DNA of 64,000 nt. It comes from an uncultured Flavobacteriales bacterium (lineage in GTDB: Bacteria > Bacteroidota > Bacteroidia > Flavobacteriales_F > PHOS-HE28). Positions within the stretch are counted from its first letter, which is position 1. Every line of letters starts with the position of its first letter. The notes under the pieces were generated by a model. The model worked only from the letters and a program-made list of their open reading frames with translations, ran no database searches and was not told where the DNA came from. The stretch lies in the NCBI GenBank assembly GCA_937872175.1, contig CALMPI010000017.1, forward strand, positions 248,001 through 312,000, written 5' to 3'. The position numbers were made by a program, and so were the translations under genes. Positions 17,766 through 26,242 of the stretch are shown one piece after another.

Positions 17766-18048
17766 AGATCAGCCGCTTATCGCGATCCACGAAAGGTTTG
17801 ACATGCGGACTCAGGCCCTTGGTGGTCACCAGGTCGACTGAGCGGGAGAGCAAGGCTTCCAGGTCCAGGCCCATCTGTATGAAGTGCAGACCGATCGGCT
17901 TGCTATGGTCCAATTCCACGAGGATGTCCACGTCACTGCGCTCATCCGCCATACCACGCGCAAAAGACCCGAACAGGTAGGCCTGCTTCACGGGTTGGCC
18001 TGCAAAGTAGGCCCGAAGTTGCGCCAAAGCCTGTTCGTCCAGTTGCAT
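17752..18048 (-). CDS. MntA-like nucleotidyltransferase antitoxin
   Basis: 98 residues from ATG 18048. The minimal nucleotidyltransferase motif GSX10DXD is exact (GSFARGMADERSDVD, near residues 26-40), with a following acidic strand. In known MntA-HepT pairs this enzyme transfers AMP to the toxin tyrosine. A longer frame to 18084 exists, but the ATG at 18048 starts at the conserved helix. The gene precedes and overlaps hepT, so both are made together. Confidence 0.9.
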   Translation of the reverse strand: MQLDEQALAQLRAYFAGQPVKQAYLFGSFARGMADERSDVDILVELDHSKPIGLHFIQMGLDLEALLSRSVDLVTTKGLSPHVKPFVDRDKRLIYARS

Positions 18049-18101
18049 GTAGCGAAGGTATGGAGGACTATGCTTGGCCCTCACCCGAATAGCGGGCCTC
18101 T

Positions 18102-18128
18102 GGGCTTTCCGGTCCGATCTCTCACGCG
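18102..18128 (+). repeat. 27-bp direct repeat, copy 2
   Basis: This copy lies upstream of mntA. It matches 25 of 27 bases of 17378-17404 in direct orientation. It contains GGGCTTTCCGGTCC and CTCACGCG. Confidence 0.65.
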
Positions 18129-18138
18129 AAGAGTATGC

Positions 18139-18659
18139 TCAAGGTGTGGCCTTTCGGGACAACAGTTCCACGAGGCGAGGTTGGAGCACTAAGATGCCAA
18201 CAGGAAAGAACCAGAAGAGGAGCATGTAGATCAGCACTGGTTCATCCATTCCAGCTTTCATGCGAAGTAGGCTCGTGGCTTTCGAGAGGAAGAATAGGCT
18301 GTAGAAAAGGAAATAGATGAAGCCGAGGCCAATAGGCCATATCGCCCAACGCCAGCTGTACTCCGCCGGTGTGTAGTTGTTCAGCAGGAACTCATCGCTA
18401 GGGAACCAAATGATGATCGCGATGTAGCCAAGGATGTAGAATAGGCTGAGCCGAAAGCGACCAAGGTTCAGCGTAGTAGGTGGGCCGAGCCGTCGAAAGA
18501 GTTCGGCGCCGAGTACCCAGAAAGCCAAGCCAGTAAGCCAGCCAGTGCTACGCAGAGCGCACGGGCGATAAGTGGGTGGAATAGCTTAGCTGCAATGCCG
18601 AAAGCGACCAATGCGCATAGCCAATACCAAGGCTTCCAAGTCAGCAAAGGGGATTTCAT
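18139..18659 (-). pseudogene. Small multi-pass membrane protein broken by a frameshift near 18525
   Basis: Two overlapping frames join naturally. The first (from ATG 18659, MKSPLLTWKPWYWLCALVAF) carries two hydrophobic helices to about LAGLLA. The second resumes as LAFWVLGAELFRRLGPP and has three more helices ending LVELLSRKATP. A one-base change near 18525 would unite them into about 173 residues. Base composition is poorer in G+C than in neighbouring genes, suggesting acquired DNA. No family was recognised. Two separate overlapping genes are less likely. Confidence 0.5.
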
Positions 18660-18689
18660 GCACGTCTGTTAAGCCCTGATACCTCACCC

Positions 18690-19847
18690 TCACTCCAACC
18701 AACTCTTCCAATACTTCCCGTCGTCGATCTTCAACGCCTCCTCCGTCACCATCAAAGGCTTGAAGGTGTCCACCATCACCGCCAGCTCGTCGGTCACTTT
18801 TTTGCCGATGCTGCGCTCCATGGCACCGGGATGCGGACCGTGCGGGATGCCGGCGGGGTGCAGGCTGATGTGGCCGGGGCCGATGTCGTTGCGGCTCATG
18901 AACTCACCGTCCACGTAGTAGAGCACCTCGTCCGCATCGATGTTGCTGTGGTTGTAAGGCGCGGGGATGGCCTGCGGGTGGTAGTCGTACAGGCGCGGCA
19001 CGAAGCTGCAGATCACGAAGGCGTCCGTTTCGAAGGTCTGGTGCACGGGCGGGGGCTGGTGCACGCGGCCGGTGAGCGGCTCGAAGTCGTGGATGCTGAA
19101 GGCGTAGGGGTAGTTGTAGCCGTCCCAGCCCACCACGTCGAAGGGGTGCGTGGCGTAGACGAGCTCGTGCAGCAGGCCCTGCTTCTTCACCTTGATGACG
19201 AAGTCGCCCTTCTTGTCGATGGTCTCCAGCTTCTTCGGGCGGCGGATGTCGCGCTCGCAGTAGGGCGAATGCTCCAGCAGCTGGCCGAACCAGTTGCGGT
19301 AGCGCTTCGGCGTGTACACGGGCCGGTGGCTCTCCACGATGAAGAGGCGGTTGTCCGTGTCCTTGAACTCCAGGGTGTAGATCATCCCGCGGGGGATCAC
19401 CAGGTAGTCACCGTACTTGAAGTCGATGTTGCCCAGGAAGGTGCGGAGCGTGCCGCTGCCCTTGTGGATGAAGATGACCTCGTCGCAGTCGGTGTTCTTG
19501 TAGAAGTAGTCCACGCTCTTCGCCTGCGGGGCGGCGAGCACGATGGCCACGTCGCTGTTCACCAGGATGGGCTTGCGCGCCACGAGGTGGTCCTTCTCCG
19601 GCTTCGCCTTGAAGCCGTGCAGCCGCAGGGAGCGCATGTTCTTCTCCACCGCGATCTTCGGGGCGAGGTCCTTCGGCTTGCCGAGGGCCTTCACCTGCGT
19701 GGGGCGGTGGATGTGGTAGAGCAGCGAGCTCATGCCATCGAAGCCGATGGTGCCGAAGAGCTGCTCGTAGTAGATGCGGTCCTTGCCGTTCTTGAACACG
19801 GTGTGCCGCTTGTGCGGGATCTTGCCGAGGCTGTGGTAGATGGGCAT
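18690..19847 (-). CDS. hmgA: Homogentisate 1,2-dioxygenase
   Basis: 385 residues. The enzyme opens the ring of homogentisate to maleylacetoacetate, the step after HPPD in tyrosine degradation. The cupin-like iron site is visible as YNHSNIDADEVLYYVDG (His, Glu) and then GHISLHPAGIPHGPHPGAME (His). The length is that of the shorter bacterial form. The gene lies on the same strand as hppD, and the pair was presumably adjacent before the toxin-antitoxin and membrane-protein genes came between them. Confidence 0.95.
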   Translation of the reverse strand: MPIYHSLGKIPHKRHTVFKNGKDRIYYEQLFGTIGFDGMSSLLYHIHRPTQVKALGKPKDLAPKIAVEKNMRSLRLHGFKAKPEKDHLVARKPILVNSDVAIVLAAPQAKSVDYFYKNTDCDEVIFIHKGSGTLRTFLGNIDFKYGDYLVIPRGMIYTLEFKDTDNRLFIVESHRPVYTPKRYRNWFGQLLEHSPYCERDIRRPKKLETIDKKGDFVIKVKKQGLLHELVYATHPFDVVGWDGYNYPYAFSIHDFEPLTGRVHQPPPVHQTFETDAFVICSFVPRLYDYHPQAIPAPYNHSNIDADEVLYYVDGEFMSRNDIGPGHISLHPAGIPHGPHPGAMERSIGKKVTDELAVMVDTFKPLMVTEEALKIDDGKYWKSWLE

Positions 19848-19858
19848 GGCTGGATGCG

Positions 19859-19920
19859 GGTGAATGGCGAATGGTCAATGGCGAATGGCAGAGCGGGCGG
19901 TTGCCCATTCACCATTCACT
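19859..19920. repeat. GAATGG-rich inverted repeat between hmgA and trhO
   Basis: Several tandem GAATGG words on the left (19860-19889) face CCATTCACCATTCAC on the right (19905-19919), able to form a long imperfect hairpin. It looks like a dispersed palindromic element. No gene lies within it. Confidence 0.5.
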
Positions 19921-19953
19921 AACGACCGGTCGCCTGAGTTCATGGATGCGACG

Positions 19954-21132
19954 TTAGGAAGCCTGTGTGGCCTTGAAGCTGATCTTGCTCAACTCCGGAT
20001 GCAGCGTGCCGTTGAGCGCCAGGAGCTCCACCTCCTCACGGATGCGTGTGCGCAATCCTTCCGGATCGTTCACGGCCTTGGTCTTCGTGCTGCGCGTGCT
20101 GCGGCCTTTGCGCCAGGCACGCTGGGCTTCGATCGGCAGCTGGTGGATCTCGCGGCAGCTGGGGGAACAGCAGTCGGCGTACATCGTTGCGCATGCCTCA
20201 CATTGCACCAGCAGCATGTTGCAGGTGGCCTCGTGGCAGTTGGTGATGCGGTCGCTGGGGGCGCCGCACTGCATGCAGGTGCTCACCACATCGTCGGTGA
20301 TGCGCTCGGCGAGGCGTTCGTCGAACACGAAGTTCTGGCCGAGGTACTTGCTCTTCAGCCCTTCGGCCTTCAGTTGGCGGGCGTAGTCGATGATGCCGCC
20401 GTGCAGTTGGCTCACCTTGGTGAAGCCCTGGTGCTTGAGGAAGGCGCTGGCCTTCTCGCAGCGGATGCCGCCCGTGCAGTACAGCAGGATCTGGGGCTCG
20501 TGCGTAGGTCGACCCTGAGGGTCGACGGTGCCGGCGACCTGATCTGGCGTAGGCGCATCCTGCTGGCGCAGCATCTCCACCACCTCCTCAATGGCACCGC
20601 GGAAGGTGTCGGCCTTGGGCAGGTAGGCGCCTTCGAAATGCCCGATGAGGCACTCATAGTTGTTGCGCATGTCGATCACCACGGCGCCTTCCTCCATCTT
20701 CCGGTTGAAGGTCCTGGCGTCGAGGTGTTCACCTACGTTGGTCACATCAAAGGCGTCGTCGGCCAAGCCATCGGCCACGATCTTCTTCTTCACCTTGATC
20801 GCCAGCTTCAGAAAGCTCCTGCCATCGTCCTCCACGGCGATCTTCCATGGCACCTTGGAGAACGCTTCGCGGGCGTCCAGCGCTGTGCGGAAACGCCCCA
20901 GGTTCATCGTGGGCACGCTCACCTGGGCATTGATGCCTTCCGGGGCGACATACACGCGACCCAGAACGCCGAGCGCTTCCCAATCCTGATAGAGGGTGTT
21001 GCGCAGGGCCTCCACGTCGGCCAGCCGCACGTAGCGGTAGAAGGAGAGGGTGGTGCGCGGTAGGCCTTCGTGCTCCAAGCGGGCCCGGAGGACATCCGGT
21101 CGGTGCAGGTTGCGGAGGCGGTGCGGATCCAT
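19954..21132 (-). CDS. trhO: tRNA uridine(34) hydroxylase, rhodanese-domain (TrhO/YceA family)
   Basis: 392 residues. TrhO makes 5-hydroxyuridine at position 34 of certain tRNAs. An N-terminal acylphosphatase-like domain (TLSFYRYVRLADVEAL, GRVYVAPEGINAQVSV) precedes a rhodanese domain with the active Cys in ILLYCTGGIRCEKASAFL (residues about 215-235). A Cys-rich C-terminal region (CMQCGAPSDRITNC, CCSPSCREIH) may bind zinc and is common in longer members. A TACTTTCG box lies 36 nt upstream of the start. Confidence 0.93.
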   Translation of the reverse strand: MDPHRLRNLHRPDVLRARLEHEGLPRTTLSFYRYVRLADVEALRNTLYQDWEALGVLGRVYVAPEGINAQVSVPTMNLGRFRTALDAREAFSKVPWKIAVEDDGRSFLKLAIKVKKKIVADGLADDAFDVTNVGEHLDARTFNRKMEEGAVVIDMRNNYECLIGHFEGAYLPKADTFRGAIEEVVEMLRQQDAPTPDQVAGTVDPQGRPTHEPQILLYCTGGIRCEKASAFLKHQGFTKVSQLHGGIIDYARQLKAEGLKSKYLGQNFVFDERLAERITDDVVSTCMQCGAPSDRITNCHEATCNMLLVQCEACATMYADCCSPSCREIHQLPIEAQRAWRKGRSTRSTKTKAVNDPEGLRTRIREEVELLALNGTLHPELSKISFKATQAS

Positions 21133-21168
21133 GGGACGTGCGCCGGGCCTTCGGGCGCGACGATACCG

Positions 21169-21176
21169 CGAAAGTA
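21169..21176 (-). promoter_or_regulatory. Putative -7 box TACTTTCG for trhO
   Basis: The minus strand reads TACTTTCG, 36 nt before the trhO ATG, matching the recurrent TAnnTTYG pattern. Confidence 0.4.
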
Positions 21177-21321
21177 CAGCCCCGCCTGTCGCGCCTGACC
21201 CGCTGGCGCGTCACGGGCCCGGCGGATGGGAGGACCGGACCGGGACGGATGGGCGTACCGCCTGCGGAGGACGGTCACAGGGCGTGTCTCGACCGGTGAC
21301 AGGGGTTCGAGCTGGATCCCC

Positions 21322-21329
21322 TAGCTTGC
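21322..21329 (+). promoter_or_regulatory. Putative -7 box TAGCTTGC for the Cys-rich lipoprotein
   Basis: TAGCTTGC lies 27 nt before the ATG at 21357. It is a looser match to TAnnTTTG than most boxes listed here. Confidence 0.3.
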
Positions 21330-21356
21330 CCGCAACACCAACACCGGACCCGTACC

Positions 21357-21569
21357 ATGAACACGTTCAAGCTGATCGCCGCAGTGGCGGTATTGACGGC
21401 CTCCCTGGCCTCCTGCAGGAGGTGCGAGACCTGCAGGGTCGTGAACAACGGAACGACCACCTACGAAGGCAAGGCCTGTGGGAACAAGGACGTCCGCGAT
21501 TCCAACCAGCGGGCATGCGAGGACCAGGCGGCCATTTACGGGGGCACCTGCACCTGCGAGAAGTCTTAG
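21357..21569 (+). CDS. Small Cys-rich lipoprotein (70 aa), unknown function
   Basis: The signal MNTFKLIAAVAVLTASLASC ends in a lipobox with Cys20 as the lipidated residue. The mature part holds six more cysteines (positions 23, 26, 41, 54, 65 and 67), consistent with disulfides or metal binding. It has its own promoter-like box and is followed at once by a strong hairpin, so it is a single-gene unit. No family recognised. Confidence 0.7.
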   Translation: MNTFKLIAAVAVLTASLASCRRCETCRVVNNGTTTYEGKACGNKDVRDSNQRACEDQAAIYGGTCTCEKS

Positions 21570-21587
21570 GACCACGAGTGAACGTGC

Positions 21588-21619
21588 AACGGGCATCCTT
21601 CGTGCGAAGGGTGCCCGTT
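21588..21619 (+). terminator. Strong hairpin after the Cys-rich lipoprotein
   Basis: A 15-bp stem with one mismatch (AACGGGCATCCTTCG against CGAAGGGTGCCCGTT) and a 2-nt loop starts 18 nt after the stop. There is no clear T run. Confidence 0.6.
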
Positions 21620-21715
21620 CGCGTTCGGACCTGCGGGGTCCATGGGTGGCCAGGACGACGAGGCGCCCCCGTCCGCGGTCCCGTCGCATCCATTGATCGG
21701 GAGCGCGAACACGAC

Positions 21716-21723
21716 TAGATTCG
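21716..21723 (+). promoter_or_regulatory. Putative -7 box TAGATTCG for the SDR gene
   Basis: TAGATTCG, 28 nt upstream of the ATG at 21752, follows the TAnnTTYG pattern. Confidence 0.35.
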
Positions 21724-21751
21724 CCGTCCAACTCCAATCCGGCGGTCAAGC

Positions 21752-22696
21752 ATGTCCAAGAGGATCCTGGTGATCGGCAGCTCGGGCCAGATCGGCACCG
21801 AGCTGGTGGAAGGGCTGCGGGTGCGGTTCGGCAGCGAGAACGTGGTGGCCTCCGACATCAAGGAGCCGCAAACGGCCCAGGACGGCCCCTTTGCCATGGT
21901 GGACGCGATGGACCGCCGAGGCATCGAGCGCATCATCGACAAGCACGGGATCACGGAGGTGTACCTGCTCGCCGCGTTGCTGAGCGCCACCGCCGAGAAG
22001 GACCCCGCCTTCGCCTGGAAGCTGAACATGGAGAGCCTGTTCATCGTGCTGGAACTGGCACGCGAAGGGAAGCTGAAGCGGGCGTACTGGCCCAGCAGCA
22101 TCGCGGTGTTCGGCCCCACCACACCGAAGGACGGCACGCCTCAGCGCACGGTGACCGAGCCCACCACGGTGTACGGCATCAGCAAGCTGGCGGGGGAGGG
22201 CTGGTGCCAGTACTACCACCAGCGCTACGGGGTGGACGTGCGGAGCATCCGCTACCCCGGCCTCATCGGCTGGAAGAGCGCGCCCGGTGGCGGCACCACG
22301 GATTATGCGGTGCACATCTTCCACGAGGCCATCAAGCATGGCACCTACACCAGCTTCCTGGGCCCGCAGAGCACCCTGCCGATGATGTACATGCCCGACG
22401 CCATCCGCGCCACCATCGCCCTCATGGAGGCCCCGGCGGAGCAGGTGAAGGTGCGCACCAGCTACAACCTGGCCGGCTTCAGCTTCAACCCCGAGCAGAT
22501 CGCCGCCGAGGTGCGCCGCCACATCCCCGGCTTCACCATCGCCTACGCCCCGGACCATCGGCAGGCCATCGCCGACAGCTGGCCGCGCAGCATCGACGAC
22601 AGTGCCGCCCGCGGTGATTGGGGCTGGAAACCGCAATACGACCTGAAGGCCATGGTGGACGACATGATGGCCAACCTCAGGGGGCGCGTGGGCTGA
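21752..22696 (+). CDS. NAD-dependent epimerase/dehydratase-type SDR, probable L-threonine 3-dehydrogenase
   Basis: 314 residues. The NAD-binding loop is ILVIGSSGQIGTELVEGL at the N-terminus, and the catalytic Tyr-X3-Lys is YGISK, with the upstream Ser in PSSIAVFGP. The conserved RYPGLIGWKSAPGGGTTDYA is typical of the SDR-type L-threonine dehydrogenases of Bacteroidota, which oxidise threonine to 2-amino-3-ketobutyrate. This assignment rests on motif similarity; a UDP-sugar epimerase is less likely. It stands alone downstream of a terminator. Confidence 0.85.
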   Translation: MSKRILVIGSSGQIGTELVEGLRVRFGSENVVASDIKEPQTAQDGPFAMVDAMDRRGIERIIDKHGITEVYLLAALLSATAEKDPAFAWKLNMESLFIVLELAREGKLKRAYWPSSIAVFGPTTPKDGTPQRTVTEPTTVYGISKLAGEGWCQYYHQRYGVDVRSIRYPGLIGWKSAPGGGTTDYAVHIFHEAIKHGTYTSFLGPQSTLPMMYMPDAIRATIALMEAPAEQVKVRTSYNLAGFSFNPEQIAAEVRRHIPGFTIAYAPDHRQAIADSWPRSIDDSAARGDWGWKPQYDLKAMVDDMMANLRGRVG

Positions 22697-22759
22697 GGAG
22701 GGGATCGAAACCCCCGGACCATCAGCGGCGTATAGCGGGCGTCCCGAACGGCCCCCGCC

Positions 22760-23653
22760 ATGTTCCGTGCCCTGATCCTCATTGTCCTGGTCCTCTGCGC
22801 GATCCCTTCCGCAGTAGGTCGCGCGCAGGCCACCGGGCCGGCCACGACCGCCATCAATCAGGTCGACGCGCAGGGCCGTCGCACAGGGCCCTGGCGGCTG
22901 CTGGCCCCGCAGGAGGGGCGGTCCGGATACACGGACGGCCAGGTGATCGAGGAGGGCAGCTACCTGAACGGCAAGCGCACCGGGACCTGGGTGCGCTACT
23001 GGCCCAACGGCAAGGTGATGAGCGAGATCACCTACCACCTGGGCCGGCCGAAGGGACCCTACAAGACCTATTTCCCCAGCGGGAAGGCCGAGGAGCAGGG
23101 CAACTGGGACCTGGACCGGAACACCGGTGCCTTCAAGCGATGGCACCCCAACGGCGAACTGGCCCAGGAGTTCGTCTTCGATCAGTACGGCACACGGGAC
23201 GGCCAGCAGAAGTACTACCACGAGAACGGACAGCTGGCCGTGTCGGTGAACATCGAGCAAGGCAGGGAGGATGGGACCTTGAAGCGGTACTACGCCAACG
23301 GCGACCTGCAGCAGGTGGCCGAGTTCGATGGGGGCGTGATCAATGCCGCGAACAGCAAGTACATCAAGCCGGTGCACCGCGAAGCCGCCGTGGCCCCTGA
23401 GCCGGTCGGCAAGGCGGCCCCGGCCGTGGGCGCCGAGGAGCGCCCCAACGCAGTGACCTTTCGCGAGAACGGATACAACACTTTGTATGACAGGCAGTTG
23501 CGCCTGTCCCAAGTGGGGATGTTCAAGGCCGGCCGGCTCTACGACGGCAAGCGGTACCGGTACGATGCGAACGGGAAGCTGGTGCGCATCGAGGTGTATC
23601 AGGACGGGCGCTACGCCGGCGATGCGGTGATCACCGACGACGACCTGCAATAG
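22760..23653 (+). CDS. Exported MORN-repeat (YwqK-like) protein
   Basis: 297 residues. A signal peptide (MFRALILIVLVLCAIPSAVG) ends before Ala-Gln. Residues about 50-190 hold five or six MORN-type repeats: EEGSYLNGKRTGTWVRYWPN, GRPKGPYKTYFPSG, DRNTGAFKRWHPNG, GTRDGQQKYYHENG and GREDGTLKRYYANG. Residues about 230-297 end with another such repeat (GRLYDGKRYRYDANG). Such proteins are common surface or periplasmic proteins in Bacteroidota, with no fixed biochemical role. No partner gene could be assigned. Confidence 0.85.
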   Translation: MFRALILIVLVLCAIPSAVGRAQATGPATTAINQVDAQGRRTGPWRLLAPQEGRSGYTDGQVIEEGSYLNGKRTGTWVRYWPNGKVMSEITYHLGRPKGPYKTYFPSGKAEEQGNWDLDRNTGAFKRWHPNGELAQEFVFDQYGTRDGQQKYYHENGQLAVSVNIEQGREDGTLKRYYANGDLQQVAEFDGGVINAANSKYIKPVHREAAVAPEPVGKAAPAVGAEERPNAVTFRENGYNTLYDRQLRLSQVGMFKAGRLYDGKRYRYDANGKLVRIEVYQDGRYAGDAVITDDDLQ

Positions 23654-23671
23654 CGGCGGCAGTGGGCTGGC

Positions 23672-23679
23672 TACCTTCG
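23672..23679 (+). promoter_or_regulatory. Putative -7 box TACCTTCG for cysS
   Basis: TACCTTCG ends 17 nt before ATG 23697. It overlaps the alternative GTG start at 23679, which favours the ATG. Confidence 0.45.
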
Positions 23680-23696
23680 TGGCCGCTCCGCCGATC

Positions 23697-25181
23697 ATGT
23701 CCGACGCCAAGAAGGGTCCGTTCCACCTGACCAATACGCTCACCCGCCGCAAGGAGGAGTTCGTGCCACTGCGCCCACCGCATGTGGGCCTCTATGTGTG
23801 CGGTCCCACGGTGTACAGCGATGTGCACTTAGGAAACGTGCGCAGCTTCCTCACCTTCGATGTGCTGTACCGATGGCTGACCTTCATCGGCTACACGGTG
23901 CGGTATGTGCGCAACATCACCGATGTGGGTCATCTGGTGGGGGATGTGGATGAGGGGGAGGACAAGATCGCCAAGCGTGCACGGCTGGAACGGCTGGAGC
24001 CCATGGAGATCGTGCAGAAGTACACCAACGGCTTCCACGACGTGATGCGGCTCTTCAACATCCTGCCGCCCAGCATCGAACCCACCGCCACCGGTCACCT
24101 CATCGAACAGATCGAGATGGTGAGGCGCATCATCGCCAGTGGCTACGCCTACGAGGCCAACGGCAGCGTCTACTTCGATGTGCCCCGGTTCGCGGAGAAG
24201 CACGCCTACGGCGAACTGAGCGGCCGAAGGATCGACGAATTGATGGCCAACACGCGCGACACCGAGGGCATGGACGAGAAGCGCAGCCCGCTCGACTTCG
24301 CCATCTGGAAGAAGGCCGACCCCACGCACCTGATGAAATGGCCCAGCCCCTGGGGGGAGGGCTTCCCGGGCTGGCACCTGGAGTGCAGCGCCATGAGCAC
24401 CAAGTACCTGGGGCTCACCTTCGACATCCACGGCGGCGGCATGGACCTGAAGTTCCCGCATCACGAGTGCGAGATCGCGCAGAGCGTGGCCGCTGATGGG
24501 CATGCCCCCGTGCGCTACTGGATGCACGGCAACATGCTCACCGTCAATGGCCGCAAGATGGCCAAGAGCGAAGGCAACGGATTCACTCCGGAGGAGCTGC
24601 TCACCGGGAACCACAAGCTGCTGGAGAAGGGCTACAGCGCCATGACGGTGCGCTTCTTCATGCTGCAGTGCCACTATGCCAGCACGCTCGACTTCAGCAA
24701 TGCCGCCATGCAGGCCTCGGAGAAGGGACTTGAGCGGCTGATGAAGGCCATGGCCCTGCTGCCGAAGCTGAAGGCCACCGACACGGACGAAGCCGACATC
24801 GTGGCCTTGGAGCAGCGCTGCCATGCGGCCATGAACGATGACCTCAACACGCCGGTGATGATCGCCGAACTGTTCGAGGCCGTGCGGATCATCAATTCGG
24901 TGAACGATGGGAAGCTGAAGCTCACCGCCGCATTCATCGCGAGGCTTCAGGCCATGATGCAGGTCCTGGTGCGCGATGTGCTCGGCATCCGGGAGGAGAC
25001 CGCGGCCGCGAGCGGGGGCGACGAGGCGTTGGACGCCCTCGTGCAGGAGTTCATCCGCCTGCGCGCGGAGGCCAAGGCCCGGAAGGACTTCGCCACCGGC
25101 GATGCCATTCGCGACCGGCTGGCGGCCATCGGCATCGTGTTGAAGGACACCAAGGAGGGCACGGCATGGGAGCGCGCGTGA
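23697..25181 (+). CDS. cysS: Cysteinyl-tRNA synthetase
   Basis: 494 residues from ATG 23697. It is a class I synthetase: [20 protein letters not shown] holds the HIGH-type signature (HLGN) and the Zn-ligand Cys, [12 protein letters not shown] and HHECEIAQS hold further Zn ligands, and KMAKSEGN is the KMSKS loop. The C-terminal anticodon region ends in the typical [20 protein letters not shown]. The end overlaps the start of the glutaminyl cyclase gene. Confidence 0.97.
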   Translation: MSDAKKGPFHLTNTLTRRKEEFVPLRPPHVGLYVCGPTVYSDVHLGNVRSFLTFDVLYRWLTFIGYTVRYVRNITDVGHLVGDVDEGEDKIAKRARLERLEPMEIVQKYTNGFHDVMRLFNILPPSIEPTATGHLIEQIEMVRRIIASGYAYEANGSVYFDVPRFAEKHAYGELSGRRIDELMANTRDTEGMDEKRSPLDFAIWKKADPTHLMKWPSPWGEGFPGWHLECSAMSTKYLGLTFDIHGGGMDLKFPHHECEIAQSVAADGHAPVRYWMHGNMLTVNGRKMAKSEGNGFTPEELLTGNHKLLEKGYSAMTVRFFMLQCHYASTLDFSNAAMQASEKGLERLMKAMALLPKLKATDTDEADIVALEQRCHAAMNDDLNTPVMIAELFEAVRIINSVNDGKLKLTAAFIARLQAMMQVLVRDVLGIREETAAASGGDEALDALVQEFIRLRAEAKARKDFATGDAIRDRLAAIGIVLKDTKEGTAWERA

Positions 25182-26182
25182 GCACCGATCGATCCTGGGC
25201 CTGGCTGGTGGTGGCGTTCGCCGTGCAGGCCTGCACGCCCGGGACCGCGCCGAAGCCGGAGGTACCGGAGCCGGTGCCTGTTCTACTGCCACCGGCACCG
25301 CCGTTCAACGCGGACAGCGCGTACGCTTTCGTGGCGCAGCAGGTGGCCTTCGGGCCGCGTGTGCCCGGCACACCGGCGCATGCGGCCTGCGGGGACTGGA
25401 TCGTGGCCCGGCTGAAGGCGTCCGGGGCGAGCGTCACCGAACAGCGCGGCACGGTGACGGCGTTCAATGGCAACCCGCTGCCGCTGCGCAACATCATCGG
25501 CAGCTGGCGTCCCGGCGCCCGTGAACGCATCCTTCTGCTGGCGCACTACGATACGCGTCCTTTTGCCGACAAGGACGAGGAGCGCCGCAACGAGCCCATC
25601 CTCGGCGCCAACGACGGCGGCAGCGGCGTGGGCATTCTGCTGGAGATCGCGCGGCACCTCGGAACGGCCACGGACACCGCATTGCTCGGGGTGGACCTGC
25701 TCTTCACCGATGTGGAGGACTACGGAGAGCCCACCGGGGCCATGACCATGGAGTCCAACAGCATCGCCACCTGGGCCCTTGGCAGCCAGTACTGGGCCAA
25801 GAACCCGCACGTGGCAGGGTACACCGCGCGCTTCGGTGTGCTGCTGGACATGTGCGGGGCGAAGGATGCGCGCTTCTACCAGGAGTCGATCAGCATGCAG
25901 TATGCACCGCAGGTGGTGCGCAAGCTGTGGCGGACCGCGGCGGCGTTGGGCCATGGGGGCCGTTTCGTGGCGGAGACGCGCCACTTCGTAGGCACGGACG
26001 ACCACCTGCCGATCAACGAGCTGCTGCGCATCCCCACAGCGGACATCATCGAGTACCACGAAGCCACCGGGGCCTTCCACCCCAGCTGGCACACGCACGA
26101 TGACGACATGGACGTGATCGACCGCGCCACTTTGCACGCCGTGGGCTCCACGGTGATGGAGGTGCTGTGGAAGGAGCGGTGA
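25166..26182 (+). CDS. M28-type glutaminyl-peptide cyclotransferase, lipoprotein
   Basis: 338 residues. A lipobox (AFAVQAC) near residue 23 anchors it. The zinc site follows the type II glutaminyl cyclase pattern: LLAHYDTRPF, then EPILGANDGGSGVGILLEIA (Asp), LLFTDVEDYGEP (Glu) and FHPSWHTHDDDMD (His). This enzyme converts N-terminal Gln of exported proteins to pyroglutamate. Nearly all secreted proteins in this window begin with Gln after signal cleavage. ATG 25166 overlaps cysS by 16 nt; GTG 25178 (GTGA) is an alternative start. Confidence 0.8.
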   Translation: MGARVSTDRSWAWLVVAFAVQACTPGTAPKPEVPEPVPVLLPPAPPFNADSAYAFVAQQVAFGPRVPGTPAHAACGDWIVARLKASGASVTEQRGTVTAFNGNPLPLRNIIGSWRPGARERILLLAHYDTRPFADKDEERRNEPILGANDGGSGVGILLEIARHLGTATDTALLGVDLLFTDVEDYGEPTGAMTMESNSIATWALGSQYWAKNPHVAGYTARFGVLLDMCGAKDARFYQESISMQYAPQVVRKLWRTAAALGHGGRFVAETRHFVGTDDHLPINELLRIPTADIIEYHEATGAFHPSWHTHDDDMDVIDRATLHAVGSTVMEVLWKER

Positions 26183-26187
26183 GGGTC

Positions 26188-26234
26188 CACGAACAGGAAG
26201 GGCCCACCGAACCGGTGGGCCCTTCCTGTTCGTG
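26188..26234. terminator. Bidirectional terminator hairpin
   Basis: A perfect 21-bp stem with a 5-nt loop lies between the converging glutaminyl cyclase and FG-GAP genes. Confidence 0.8.
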
Positions 26235-26242
26235 ACCGCTCC

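Noticed and set aside
17378-18128. 27-bp repeats as phage-type attachment sites
   Set aside because: No integrase or tRNA gene is present, so they are reported only as repeats.
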